Shown: one piece after another, positions 12,771-23,372 of the stretch
How the letters are laid out: every line of letters begins with the position of its first letter
How positions within the stretch are numbered: the stretch's first letter is position 1
From: Nilaparvata lugens
Lineage: Eukaryota > Arthropoda > Insecta > Hemiptera > Delphacidae
Length of the DNA: 64,000 nucleotides
NCBI RefSeq assembly: GCF_014356525.2
Contig: NC_052516.1
Location: 29,371,973 to 29,435,972 of the forward strand
Reading direction: 5' to 3'
Translations under genes and position numbers: made by a program
Notes under the pieces: model-generated
Told to the model about the DNA's origin: nothing
Databases searched by the model: none
The model's input: only the letters and a program-made list of their open reading frames with translations

Positions 12771-12849
12771 ATAGTCAAAGTGAAAATTCAGCTTTAAAGT
12801 AAAAATTGGACTTTAATGTGAAAAGTAAAATATCATAACCTCATTCTTA

Positions 12850-12975
12850 TTTCGAAGCTTTTATTTGTAAAAATTTGGGAGAAGACAGTTTTGTGCTAAG
12901 CCTGTTGTCTTCTCCCAATCATATTATAATCATTGTAATAGTGATTTGTGATTGTCAATGGAATAAATAAAGGAA
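12850..12975 (+). mobile_element. Retroposon 3' end with hairpin and AATAAATAAA tail
   Basis: A hairpin with stem TTGGGAGAAGACA / TGTCTTCTCCCAA and a 17-base loop at about 12877-12921 is followed by AATAAATAAAGG. Similar hairpins next to TTTA-type tails occur at 19285-19400, 40600-40700 and 43083-43230 in the opposite orientation. Confidence 0.6.
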
Positions 12976-13329
12976 TGCAACAATACGAAGCAGAAAAGAT
13001 TCAAAAGAAAGGAACTTGGTAAGGAAGAGGTGACTTGGGAAGAGGGAAACAGGGAATGACAGAAAGGATAGAGAGGATATCGAGAATAATGCAGATGAGA
13101 TAAATAAAGGAACAGCAGGATGAACGGAGAGAGTGAGATAATGAAAAAGGGAGAGGAAGAGAGAGAAAGGAGATCAGGGAAACCACAGCACATGACAAGA
13201 CCACCGCTCGTAAAAATTGGTCGTAAAAAGCGTCAGCCATCAAAAATCTCGGCGATCGGAAAATTTCGGTGAAAAATGAAAATGGAGCCAGCAGGCGTCG
13301 GAAGCCATCAAACAATAAATTCATCGATG

Positions 13330-13600
13330 AAACAAATGCGCGTCGCACGTCATCGAAACGTCGATTCTGTCACTATCGATATCACTGGTCGATGCTAATC
13401 TAACTTCCAGATAGAATGTCAGCTGCTCGTCATTAAAACGAGTGAAACAGGTCGATACTGGCACTATCGATACAGTTATACAGTATTTGAGTTGTTGTAG
13501 AAGTTTAATGATATACAATTTTCAACTATCGATATTACTAGTTGATAATAATCAAAAATTGAAATAGAATGTCAACCGCTCGTTATCAAACGTGTGAAAT
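13330..13600. repeat. Two degenerate copies of a roughly 80-bp unit containing ATCGAT motifs
   Basis: CACTATCGATATCACTGGT...AGATAGAATGTCAGCTGCTC near 13370-13445 matches CAACTATCGATATTACTAGT...AAATAGAATGTCAACCGCTC near 13523-13600. The spacing is about 160 bp. ATCGAT and CGTCGAT words are enriched here. Confidence 0.55.
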
Positions 13601-13622
13601 ACAGTCATTATCTTCTTCTTCT

Positions 13623-13766
13623 TCATGTGCCGTCTCCTTGGCGGAGGTTGGCTATCATGATGGCAATTTTCACCCTGCTTACAGCTGACTTGAAAAGTTC
13701 ATTTGAGGTGCACTTGAACCAATCCCTTGAATTGCGCAAACAAGATATCCTTCTTCGCCCCACCTG
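13623..13766 (-). pseudogene. LINE polymerase C-terminus fragment
   Basis: The minus-strand frame ends in a peptide containing RRRISCLRNSRDWF, CTSNELFKSAVS and KIAIMIANLRQGDGT before its stop. That ordering (W-F, EELF-like, IANLR-GDGT end) is a familiar C-terminus of arthropod non-LTR retrotransposon polymerases, in my recollection. Only the last 45 or so residues remain. Upstream it breaks at a G run near 13770, where an unrelated plus-strand LINE 5' region begins. No reverse transcriptase core survives. Confidence 0.7.
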
Positions 13767-13774
13767 TGGGAGGG

Positions 13775-14475
13775 GGGGGGGTTGAGAATACTCCCATGGT
13801 AACTCCATGCCTGTCGTAAGAGGCGACTAAGGAGGCCGAGTAATCGTCGGCTAAAGCGACCTCTGCTGGAGAACAGCTTCGGATGGATGTACCAGCAGGG
13901 GAAGGGCACCCTTTTGTCCTGGGGTTGAGAAATCGGCCCCAAAGGCGGATAAACCAGTTTAAATGGTAAACGGCATAAGGATGTAGATGGTAACGGGCGA
14001 CCGCTACATTAAAGATCAATGTGATTTGCCCTAGTAAAATCATGATGGCAGGCATCAAAATCAAATTGTCCGGAGTCTCAAGTCCCCCAATCGAATCTCA
14101 GGGGGACGACGACTTTGATGAATGCTTCTAAGATAAAAACCCTCAAAAATAAATTGAGAATAGGTACTTGGAACGTAAGAAGTATGCTTGTGATTGGTAA
14201 GGTGCACAATGTTATCCAGGAAATGAAAGTCGTTATCACTCATCATATTAATAAAAATTATGTGCTTTGAGTGTCAGATGATTATAGAAAGAGATGAACA
14301 GATGGGTGGAAAGCCCTGACAAAGTTGATATGAAAAATTGACAGTATGTCAAAATTCACCGTTCTTGATGATTCATCATTGCTTTGAAGTTAGTGTCAGT
14401 TGATATAATTTGAGAATATAGGAGGTGGATCTTCCTTCAGGGACTCCCCACCAATAAAAGCCAAACGAATATTAT
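13775..14475 (+). pseudogene. Internally deleted RTE-like LINE: 5' region, endonuclease start, 3' tail
   Basis: 13790-14150 resembles the 5' leader of an RTE-type LINE (CCTGTCGTAAGAGGCGACTA). At 14154 a frame reads LRIGTWNVRSML then GKVHNVIQEM, matching the opening of the apurinic-like endonuclease domain, where the TWN segment is conserved. Coding stops being recognisable after about 14240. A 3' tail with GGGACTCCCCACCAATAAAA follows at 14420-14475, the same tail type as at 27905-27975. The reverse transcriptase is missing. The join could be one deleted element or two fragments side by side. Confidence 0.7.
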
Positions 14476-14574
14476 CATCATTTGAGAATATTTATCATAA
14501 TGATGAGAGTTATTAACATTATTCATCAAATTCCATTACACTTATTGTAGCTTCTCATTTTGGGTACGACCACA

Positions 14575-14660
14575 CAGATTGATTGATTCTCATTTTGTGC
14601 TAGGTCCAGAAAGACCCATTGCACATCAAAACATAGTGCAGCAAAGATTACTTAGTAAAA
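14575..14660 (-). mobile_element. LINE-type 3' tail, minus orientation
   Basis: GATTGATTGATT followed by TTTTGTGCTAGGTCCAGAAA and GACCCATTGCAC is the reverse complement of the tail at 5100-5206. Confidence 0.6.
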
Positions 14661-14825
14661 CAAAATAAGACTGTAATGTAAAAAAATATATAAATATACA
14701 TAACTGGGAAGTGACATTAGTTACAAAGATGAATTAGATATTGAGAAGAAAATAGGAAAGTTCCAAATGATATGTGTAAATATCAGCAGGACTTTGGTTG
14801 AAAATATATAATAGACACAGTAAAT

Positions 14826-15395
14826 TATGACATTTTTTAAGGTAATGGCCACTCCAGTATCCTCTACGGTAGTCATGGGTGATAACGAAGTCACTTGAAA
14901 GTAGAGTGCAGGCAGCCGAGATGAGATTTCTCCGAAGAATCAAGGGGTGTGAGAGAAGAGATCATTCCAGGAATGAGGATATTATACTTTGTTTACAATG
15001 ACGGCTATGTTGCCGTTGTGTATCGGCCAGCGTTCTCTAATTTCCAGTGAGTATTCAAGCGCTCATGGAACTTAGGAAGTTCCTCTCTGCAATCACAGAC
15101 TCGACTGACTCTATTCGACAAATTGACAACTACTCTTCCACCTATGACTCATCCATCACTGCAATTGGCTAATCTCCCTCCATTTCCCCGCGGCGCAAAT
15201 TCTTCCAAGCCTGAAAAAGATTTACACGAAGTATAGGAGAGAATTGCATATCTGCAGGATGAATGAAAGAGTTACGGAGAATCAGCATCAATGGAGGGAG
15301 TATGTTCAAAGAATAATCAGCTGAGAGAATACCATTGAAAGTCTTCAATTATCAGCCAGTAGACAAAAGAGATGTTGGCAGACCACGCAAGCGGT
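14826..15395 (+). pseudogene. LINE reverse transcriptase C-terminal fragment, split by a MITE
   Basis: 14826-14982 encodes, with one frameshift, MTFFKVMATPV...YGS...WVITKSLESRVQAAEMRF and FLRRIKGCERR...RNEDI. After the insert at 14983-15235 the protein resumes as RELHICRMNERVTENQHQWR and ends around QPVDKRDVGRPRKR at 15365-15392. This parallels the minus-strand copy at 28140-28560, so both are the same family. The region follows the catalytic palm of the polymerase. Frameshifts, stops and the insertion make it inactive. The 3' UTR continues past a second MITE to about 15836. Confidence 0.85.
14983..15235 (+). mobile_element. TATACTTTG MITE inserted in the LINE coding region
   Basis: Ends TATACTTTGTTTACAA and the complement of TATACTTCGTGTAAAT form imperfect inverted repeats. 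Removing the block rejoins the LINE frame between RNEDI and RELHI. The same family appears inverted at 10311-10686. About 250 bp, non-coding. Confidence 0.8.
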
Positions 15396-15419
15396 AGCAA
15401 TAATAGGATTTTTTTGTTA

Positions 15420-15750
15420 CAGTAGAACATCAATAATACGGATTAATTGGGACCGGACCCCATCCGGATTATCAAATTATCCGGATTATCGAAATTACGT
15501 TAAAAAACGGTCAGCACGCACTATTCAAGAAACAAAGCTGTTAAAATTGCATATATAGTACAGAATTCAATTATTGGTAGGTAGAGTATAAGGTATATAC
15601 ATTAAAAACACGTTTTTAAAGCACTGTATCGTATTTTATGTACAGCAACTTGTGTACAATGAACAGTAAAAACACCAGACACTACATATTTCCAAATCCG
15701 GATTATTGACGGTCCGGATTTTTGACGTCCGAATTATCGACGTTCTACTG
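15420..15750. mobile_element. pogo/Tigger-like MITE with TA duplication
   Basis: Ends CAGTAGAACATCAATAAT and its near complement ATTATCGACGTTCTACTG, flanked by TA at 15418-15419 and 15751-15752. Subterminal ATCCGGATTATC motifs repeat. CAGTAGAAC ends with TA target sites fit pogo-type elements. It is 331 bp and has no transposase. It sits in the 3' UTR of the LINE fragment. Confidence 0.85.
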
Positions 15751-15752
15751 TA

Positions 15753-15836
15753 ATTTGAATAATTGGTTGGATGTGAGTCGGAACAGGTTATAGCCTAATC
15801 TTTGTTTGTAAGAAGAAGGAGACTGTAATGCAAATA
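15753..15836 (+). mobile_element. Continuation of the LINE 3' UTR
   Basis: GGATGTGAGTCGGAACAGG followed by TTATAGCCTAATC matches the reverse complement of 28000-28050, the 3' UTR of the minus-strand copy of the same LINE. Confidence 0.75.
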
Positions 15837-15839
15837 TAA

Positions 15840-16340
15840 ACGTGTAAGACAGAGAGAGATGTTGCAGTCCTTCAGCTTTCTATATCTATATTTTAGTCTC
15901 AAGATATCTAAGATATCGGAACCTATGAGATTGGAGATCACTCTCTGTGTGGTTGGGCCCTTGGAACGTCATTAATGGTACTAATTCAAATAATTCATCC
16001 TCTAAATTGAAATCTAGAACGTTCACATTCTCTCTACAAAACTTCATCTTGAGCCAACTGGAAGACAACAACAAATTTACTTATCGCTTCTATCATCAAC
16101 CCCTAGATGATGAAGTCACATAATCATTAGCCTAGTGCGAAAGATGATGATAAAAACTAGTGAACCTATCAGCATAGAATGAAGCAATATAAGTTTGAGT
16201 AGTTTCAATTAGTATAAGTTTTCTCTGCTATTAGGTTGGATTACCAACTGGAAAGTGATTAATAAACCAATCAATCATATTTAGCGGGGTGTAGAACTCA
16301 ATTATTCACCTGTCCATAGCAGCAGACTTATCATATAATG
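15840..16340. other. Unassigned AT-rich DNA
   Basis: No repeat boundaries or coding signal recognised. Confidence 0.5.
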
Positions 16341-16349
16341 TATAATATT

Positions 16350-16732
16350 GGGGCACCGAGCTTCGCTCGTTATTTTTATTTATTGATAAACAGAACACAA
16401 TAATTATTCTCTAAAATGATCGTGTTCATATTTCACAGCTGGCTATATGTCATCTTATGAATTTCGGGGATGCAAAATTTTGATTTTTCACATACTTGCT
16501 CACTCACTTTTTTACTATCCACAGCTGTTTCAGCCAAGGATGAATTATCCTTTTAATGTCGTTCAGTGAGTTTTCACAAGGATGAGACCTAGTGCAATCG
16601 AATTTTTTTATCATAAACCTACTATGTTCCAAATTTTGTGAAAATCGTTAGAGCCGTTTTCGAGATCCGTTAAACATAAATAACAAGATATATAAATACA
16701 GAAATTGCTCGCTTAATTAATTTAATAGGATA
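16350..16732 (-). mobile_element. Helitron-like CACCGAGCTTCGCTCG family, copy 1
   Basis: On the minus strand it begins A|TCCTATTA..AAGCGAGCAAT and ends in a hairpin CGAGC-GAA-GCTCG followed by GTGCCCCG. TC at the 5' end after an A and a small 3' hairpin fit Helitrons, but the end is not the canonical CTRR. It contains ATCGTTAGAGCCGTTTTCGA. About 380 bp, non-coding. Related copies: 20951-21330, 23190-23372, 37195-38226, 40541-41456, 47908-48370, all in the same orientation. Confidence 0.65.
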
Positions 16733-16951
16733 TCATCTTGACTTATAAGCGATACGGTATCAGCGCGACCACAGACTCAACAGTTGCCTTTTATAGTAAA
16801 CTCACTCTTTAAATTAATTTAGTCTTCAGACTGAGTTAAGTATAAAAATTTATCATCACAGATACAAGCTCTATCATACAATGCATAACAATGCGTTGCT
16901 TATTGCACTGTGAATCTGTTGCGAAGGATCACTTGTTCAGATTGGAAAAAT

Positions 16952-17090
16952 ACATTTGACGAGTCAAATGCAACCTATAGACAAAAGTAATCTCGTTATA
17001 AATATAATTCATCTGGCAAACATTTGACGAATCAAATTCAACCTATAGACAAAAGTAATCTCGATATAAATATAATTTATCTGGTAACTC
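16952..17090. repeat. Two tandem copies of a 68-bp unit
   Basis: ACATTTGACGAGTCAAAT to ATAATTCATCTGG is repeated after 68 bp with a few substitutions. Confidence 0.9.
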
Positions 17091-17251
17091 AATCAATTTG
17101 TCCTCTATTCGGACAATTCACTTTATTTAGTCGCACCTATCAGACGCAGTACACAGCAATGACATTATTGTCTCATTTGGCAGCAAAGCTAAACAGTTAT
17201 TGTGATTGTCACAACATCGACGTTGAAGACTCTTTCGATTGGTCGGTCGGT

Positions 17252-17297
17252 GTACGAGGTGTACGGGCGAACGAGGTGTACGGGCGAACGAGGTTTC
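17252..17297. repeat. Short 18-bp tandem repeat
   Basis: GAGGTGTACGGGCGAAC recurs about 2.3 times. The surrounding 100-codon plus frame (17024-17326) begins inside the 68-bp duplication and has no recognised homology. Confidence 0.85.
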
Positions 17298-17399
17298 AGC
17301 TGAGCCATCTGGTGGTGACATACTGAAGCTAGTGAAGAGTGCTCCACAGGACTCGACTATGTCAAAATGTCCGCAGCGCATGAAACTCGACGCATTATT

Positions 17400-18940
17400 A
17401 TTTATATAAACAATGTCGATAGCGCTGTTCCGGCAACCTACGGTAGCGGTTTTTATGACAGGGCTCTGGAAAAATTCATGTTGTAGATAGGTGCTACTGA
17501 ATTTTCGCGGAAAAAAATTGTCAATGTTTTTTCATGCCATAAAAACCCTCATTTTTTCATAAATACATTCATGCTTGATATGCTTCCCCAGGCCAAGTCC
17601 AGTTAGAGAATAAAACACCTGTTCATGAAGCTAATCCAGAAAAAGTTTTGAACGTTTTTCATGGAACACTTTTGCAAAGAAAAAGCCCATTGAAAGTTTT
17701 ACCATGAAACTCAGTTGTTGACAGTATTATCCACTCACTCAATCGCTTTATGACTATAGTTAGGTACACGTTTTGGAGTTGGAGTAAACGATAGGACAGC
17801 GTAGTTGCCAAGCTCCTTTCTCCACCGCCTTTATAGTAGATAGCTGGATTAGTAAAATTGATAGTGTAGTATAAAGTGGGATAATAAATTTTCTCAATTG
17901 AGGTTAGATATTAAGGTAGTTCATTATATTTCTCCATAGCCTCGAAAAGATATGGAAGCATTGCAGAGTTGGAGAAAGATAGAGCTACCTATGCTTAGGT
18001 ATCAAGGACTAAAGCTCATGTAATGCTTTGAGACAAGGATATTAACCAATGTTAATCAGGTGCTGACGTCAAGTCTCACTTAAGGTAGAATTTGATCAAT
18101 ATGCGAGAAAATGTTAATGATTTATTAAGAAGACAACATTATTCTGGAGTCATTGACATTCATTTATTCATACATCGATAGATACAATATCATTGTCAAC
18201 TATGAATGATTGGGAAAGGAACAACAGGCTTAAAGCATCAGACATCCTTGACTGAGTTAAAATAGAAAGAGAAAGATAAGACTGATAAAAGATAAAGATG
18301 AAAGATAAAAGAGAAAGATAATACTGATGTTTTGTAATATGAAGATTATTCATTGTATAATATATTCAGCTGCACGATGTTCAAGCATTCAGTTCACAAG
18401 GGGACATTGATGATGGTGTAACAACCGGAAATAGTTTCTGAAAGCGTTTATATAAAAAGTACCTAGTTGTGACAACTCCAAGTTGTTTTTCTATTCAAAG
18501 TAGAATAGTATAATCACTCAAAATCAATTATATCCTACTTAATTGAATTCAATCACGTCACACCTCAATAAACAAAAAAAAAAAAAAATTATTGAACACT
18601 GCATCCTGAGATTCTGTAGAATCCAAATTACGAATAAAAAAAAAACAATATTTTGTCTCTTCTAAAAGTATTGTTTTATTTTCACCCTATCATTTTGATA
18701 ATGTACTTATTGTATAAATTAATAAAAACACAATTTCGATGCTCAAGGCATATTCTTCAAGAGGAGATTGAGCTCATTTACTCCAAAATATAATATTCCT
18801 CGCTAGAAATACCCGATCTATCTTCGGAAAATATACATGCAGTAAAAAAAAAACCATTTCAATATACATAGCTTTGCAGACTCATACACACTCAATACAA
18901 GTCATATCAGCTCCTCAGTCACAGACTGATATTAATCCTA
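17400..18940. other. Unassigned DNA
   Basis: Scattered A runs at 18576-18588 and 18636-18645. No gene, RNA or bounded repeat recognised. Confidence 0.5.
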
Positions 18941-19284
18941 TTCCGATGTGTCAAATCTATTCTCAGATATTTTTTCCTCTTTATCGGGTACTCGAGGCCC
19001 TCTCTTACCCATCTTCAATATTCTTCATATATTCATGAATTCGTCCCCTACTTTTCTGCACTCGAGATTCATAAGGTTCAATTTTGTTTGCCTCGCCTAT
19101 TATATTACATGCTCAAAATTGCCTATTCGAGCCTTATCGTCTCTCCCTTCGATGAACTCTACAGTGGTTGCTTTTCAGTTTATACAGAATTTCCAGTTTG
19201 TGGAATAGAACATTGTGAGACACATTGCTGTAGAAATGCTTTTGTTGCTGTGTGAAATCTGTTCCTGATACCATATTATATTAA

Positions 19285-19400
19285 TTAATTTATTATTTTT
19301 ACAAGAGAACACTGGCCAGGAGAGAAAAACTAAGGATACTCCTTGTAATGTTATTCTCCCAAATTTAGATTTTTCAAAGTCTGAAATAGGGTTATGAATT
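19285..19400 (-). mobile_element. Retroposon 3' end with hairpin, minus orientation
   Basis: TTCTCCCAAATTTAGAT pairs loosely with GGCCAGGAGAGAAAAAC across a short loop and lies next to AATTAATTTATTATT on the tail side. The layout matches 43083-43230. Confidence 0.5.
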
Positions 19401-19459
19401 CACTTTTCTGTATTTTTGAACTTTACACTACAATTTTCACTTGAATTGTTATTGATTTT

Positions 19460-19800
19460 CATTAGTATTATTTATTTATTTATTAATTTACTTACAATGC
19501 AAATAACACTAATGTGATAGGCCTAACATCGAAAGATGAAATATTAAGGTAGTCCTTGTGCTATTTTTCTTCCAAATTTATAGGTGACAAAGTCCAAGAT
19601 AAGGTGTTAGAGTTTCACGTGTACAATTAGTCAAAAATAAACATTAACACTATAAATTTTGAAGGCTTTAAATTGCTAAATTAATTAGAAATATTCCACT
19701 CAATTATCACTTTTAACGAATAATATTGAGTTATTTAAGAAATTTGGAACTATTCAAGAAACACAAACTCGTAAACACTAAAGCTCAGCTGAGCTTTATT
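19460..19800 (-). mobile_element. Retroposon tail with TTTATTTATTTA, copy 1
   Basis: Shares about 320 bp with 36475-36810 in the same orientation, including CACTAATGTGATAGG, CCTTGTGCTATTTTTCTTCC and AATATTGAGTTATTTAAGAA. TTTA repeats at the left are a minus-strand (TAAA)n tail. Confidence 0.7.
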
Positions 19801-20124
19801 ATCATGATATTTTGCTCAAGTGGGTCTGAAGGACTATCTGGTGGGAATGTCTTTGTACTCCTTTCAGGAATTTGTTCAGGAGTAATTTTATGCTATATCG
19901 ACATTGACTGTATTTGTGTGATGTTTTGTTCTTTTAAAGTTTCTCTGTTTAATGTGACAACATGTGTATGTGACAATATTCAATGTACTTGTACATTCAA
20001 TGAATAATAATATGATTGATTAATTGATAGGTGTCTCACCTCGACCGATATTTTTTGTGGAGGATAATATTGAGTTTTTGTTGGTATTATATGTTTGAAA
20101 CATGTATAACGTTGTGAACATCTA

Positions 20125-20222
20125 CTTCTTGTTCTTGTGCTTGTTCTTCTTCTTCTTCTCCTCCTTTTTCTTCTTCTTCTTCTCCTTTTTCTTCTCCTTC
20201 TTCTTCTTCTTCTTCTTCATCA
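20125..20222. repeat. CTT tract
   Basis: TTCTTCTTC runs with a few interruptions. The minus frame reads poly-Glu and is an artefact. Confidence 0.95.
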
Positions 20223-20704
20223 ATGAATCTGAGAATGATATCAATACCGTTAAACATCCATAAATATTTGGATTTGAATTCTTCAATGAATTGGAAACTC
20301 CATTTTCTTTGTTGTTTTGTGCGAATCAGATACAAACACCGTCGAACAGGTATGAGCTTGAAAGGTTAATACACATATCACACTAACCTATCTTCCATTT
20401 TCAAATATTTTTTTCAATTTGGGAACAAGAAAAAAACTGTTACTGAATGAACGAGTATGACGGAAAAAATTTATCTGACACAGAAAGCATTTCGAGTTAA
20501 TTGAAAGAGAATAGCAATGACATGGTGCTGACTGGCCAAACCAGTGGTGGGGGGGGGCACTCAAAATAATAAAAGTACCCGACACAAACACAATTCGGCG
20601 TCAAGTGGACAACGAGAGTCACAAAAAAATTTGATGGCTCGCAAGCTATTGCATTCATACCTCTCACTCGCTCTCACTTACTCTCCTGCTCTTTCTCTCA
20701 CTCT

Positions 20705-20783
20705 CTCTCGAGGGCTGTGTGGCAGAGAGGACATTGAGTCCTAACTCCGCCCTAATAAAGCATATAATCAATCAATCAATCAA

Positions 20784-20785
<2 letters not shown>
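20705..20785 (+). mobile_element. LINE-type 3' tail ending in (AATC)n
   Basis: GAGGACATTGAGTCCTAACT, then CGCCCTAATAAAG and ATAATCAATCAATCAATC, followed by a (CT)n run. The AATAAA signal plus oligomer tail supports a retroposon end. Confidence 0.65.
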
Positions 20786-20830
<45 letters not shown>

Positions 20831-20832
20831 GT
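20785..20832. repeat. (CT)n microsatellite
   Basis: Nearly pure CT dinucleotides directly after the (AATC)n tail. Confidence 0.95.
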
Positions 20833-20950
20833 CTTCTCTCTCTCCTCCCTGTTCTTTTTTCCCTCTGATATGTATAAGAGTAAGCCTGAATATAATGCTG
20901 ATCTATATGATAATGCTAATATAGAGAAATGGATCAATGTTATCGAATAA

Positions 20951-21330
20951 TATCGGGGCACCGAGCTTCGCTCGTTATTCATAAACAGAACACAATAATT
21001 CTCTAAAATGATCGTGTTTATATTTCACAGCTGACTATAAGCCATCTTATGAATTTCGGGGATGCGATATTTTGATTTTCCACATACTCACTTTTTTACT
21101 ATCCACAGCTGTTTCAGCCAAGGATGAATTATCCTTTTAATGTCGTTCAGCGAGTTTTCCCAAGGATGAGACCTATTTCAATCGAGTCTTTATATCATAA
21201 ACCTACTATGTCCAAATTTTCTGAAAATCGTTACAGCCGTTTTCGAGATCTGTTATAAACATAAATAACCAGATATAAAAATAGCCAGATATATAAATAC
21301 AGAATTGCTCGCTTAATATAATAGGATATA
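20951..21330 (-). mobile_element. Helitron-like CACCGAGCTTCGCTCG family, copy 2
   Basis: Full-length match to 16350-16732 from CGGGGCACCGAG to ATAATAGGAT on the plus strand. Confidence 0.7.
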
Positions 21331-21396
21331 CCTCATAACATTCTTGGATATTACGATGAAATGCAAATTAAATTACAACAAAATAGTATTGAGTTG

Positions 21397-21398
21397 TA

Positions 21399-21429
<31 letters not shown>

Positions 21430-21513
21430 AAGAAGAAGAAGAGAAGAAGAAGAAGAAGAGAAGAAGAAGAAAAAGAAGAAGAAGAAGAAGAAGAAGAAGA
21501 AGAAGAATAGAGA
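21397..21513. repeat. (GAA)n microsatellite
   Basis: AAG triplets with two GAG interruptions. Frames on both strands are poly-Lys/Arg/Glu or poly-Ser/Phe artefacts. Confidence 0.98.
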
Positions 21514-21519
21514 GAGAAA

Positions 21520-22415
21520 GTGTGTAAGATAGCTTGAAAAACGAATGCCAATGAAGAAAATCTTTGTTGTGGAAGAGTAGAATTTTGGTTCAGAAAAAGT
21601 AGAAAATTAGTTGAAATAAAACCTAGTTTGCTAGACAGTCTTGTACTTGAGAAAAACTAATTCCCGATAAATCTGGGAACATTTTGAATTAATAATTAAC
21701 CTTCACAAACTTGATTAACAAAATCATACAGTTCGGAACTAATGCATTTGGCAAGAAAAACTCAAAGTAAGGATGAAATTTCAAGATACAGAAATAGATC
21801 AGTTTCTTCAAGAGAATAATAATTCTTATTCCCTTTGAATTTAGTGCTCTATATATTTTCTCTCTCTCTCCCCCTCTCATCTCTGTCTCTGAGCTGTTAA
21901 TTGATCTTCTTGGAAGCGGCAACCTCAAAGAGAGTTTCAAAAGAGCTGCTTCTATTTCAATTAATTTTTCAATCTGCAAGAACAACATAGCAAGACAACT
22001 CACCCGCAACAAATCAACTCTAATTATCTTGTTTTTCTCTTGATTCGAGTTTTTCCGTTTTCAAGTGAGATAATTCCTATGAGAGACTTTGTATACCTCT
22101 ATTGTGCTCCATTCAAAACTTTCATTCTAGTCACAATTGACATGAAGTTGTATGCAAAAAAAACTCATCGCACTTTATATAATACTGAATCAATTATAAT
22201 AATAATATCACATTAATCATAATGTCATAAATATAAAGAATATTTATATATTATATCAGTTTACGTTATAATCAATATCTGGGAACTGAGCTTCGGTCTG
22301 GAGTGTAGAAGCGTAGAAATTGGTAACGAGAGATTGCATCTATAGTTTATATTTATTTTTAATTTTTTTCAGTCGTACAACTATTTTTACTTATTTTCTC
22401 TGTATAGGGCTACTT
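21520..22415. other. Unassigned AT-rich DNA
   Basis: No supported features. The 107-codon minus frame at 21689-22012 has no recognised motif. Confidence 0.5.
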
Positions 22416-22419
22416 TTTA

Positions 22420-22800
22420 TAGAAATAGAAAGAAAAATAAAAATCTCAGTACCCTTTATGAATTATTTAATCACAACATGTTTCGGACATTGATGCCATC
22501 AATGTCATTTGATGCCATCAATGTCATTTGATGCCATCAATGTCATTTGATGCCATCAATGTCATTTGATGCCATCAATGTCATTTGATGCCATCAATGT
22601 CATTTGATGCCATCAATGTCATTTGATGCCATCAATGTCATTTGATGCCATCAATGTCATTTGATGCCATCAATGTCATTTGATGCCATCAATGTCATTT
22701 GATGCCATCAATGTCATTTGATGCCATCAATGTCCGAAACATGTTGTGATTGAATAATTCATGAAGAGTACTGGGATTTTTATTCTTCTTTCTATAACTA
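22420..22800. repeat. Long palindrome enclosing a 13-copy, 19-bp minisatellite
   Basis: Arms of about 73 bp (22422-22494 and 22728-22800) are reverse complements with few mismatches; both contain CACAACATGTTTCGGACATT or its complement. Between them the unit GATGCCATCAATGTCATTT repeats with a strict 19-bp period at 22492, 22511 and so on to 22720, with essentially no divergence. Each unit holds the dyad TTGATG-C-CATCAA. Foldback or Penelope-like terminal structures are possible sources. Confidence 0.9.
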
Positions 22801-22985
22801 TTTTTACAGTTATATGATGAAGCACAACAGGTTTATTTCTAAAACTGTCCCTTTTCAAATTTAAACTACAGTCCAAATCTAAATCTAGGTTAAGCTACTA
22901 CCACTCATCAATATAACAATCCATTCACACTTCAAAAACCAAACACATCATCAATTACAAATAGATATACTATGAATTCGATTAA

Positions 22986-23135
22986 GGGCCGTTTGCAGAG
23001 TGACAGTTTAAACTAGATTTCATTTTAAACTGGATTAAATCCGTATCAAGTCTAGTTTGTTATAATGTGTTTCATTTTGAATTTAAGCTACCAGCTGATT
23101 AAATCGAGTTCAATCTTCGACTGTGCAAACGGCCC
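22986..23135. mobile_element. PIF/Harbinger-like MITE with TAA duplication
   Basis: Ends GGGCCGTTTGCA and TGCAAACGGCCC are inverted. TAA flanks both sides (22983-22985, 23136-23138). 150 bp with internal TTTAAACTGG-type inverted motifs. A 3-bp TWA duplication suggests PIF/Harbinger. Confidence 0.85.
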
Positions 23136-23189
23136 TAAGAATTATATACTATGTTTGCTACAATATTTGTAAATTCTCAGCTGTTCTTC

Positions 23190-23372
23190 CAATGACGTAT
23201 TTATCCTTTTAATGTCCTTCAGCGAGTTATCCCAGGGGTGAGACCTAGTGCAATCGAATTTTCATATCATAAACCTACTTTGTTTCGTGAGAATCGTAAG
23301 GGCCGTTCTCGAAATCCGGTCACATACAGATATATAAACATATAAACAGAATTGCTCGTTTAATAGTATAGG
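23190..23372 (-). mobile_element. Helitron-like family, 5' portion only
   Basis: Matches the TC-start half of 16350-16732, from CCTTTTAATGTCCTTCAGCG to CTATAGGAT-like sequence. The hairpin half is absent. Confidence 0.6.

Noticed and set aside
17024..17326. 100-codon plus-strand frame
   Set aside because: It starts inside a 68-bp duplication and includes an 18-bp tandem repeat. No homology recognised.
22488..22735. CRISPR-like regular repeat
   Set aside because: The 19-bp units are directly adjacent without spacers, and the setting is eukaryotic. It is a minisatellite.
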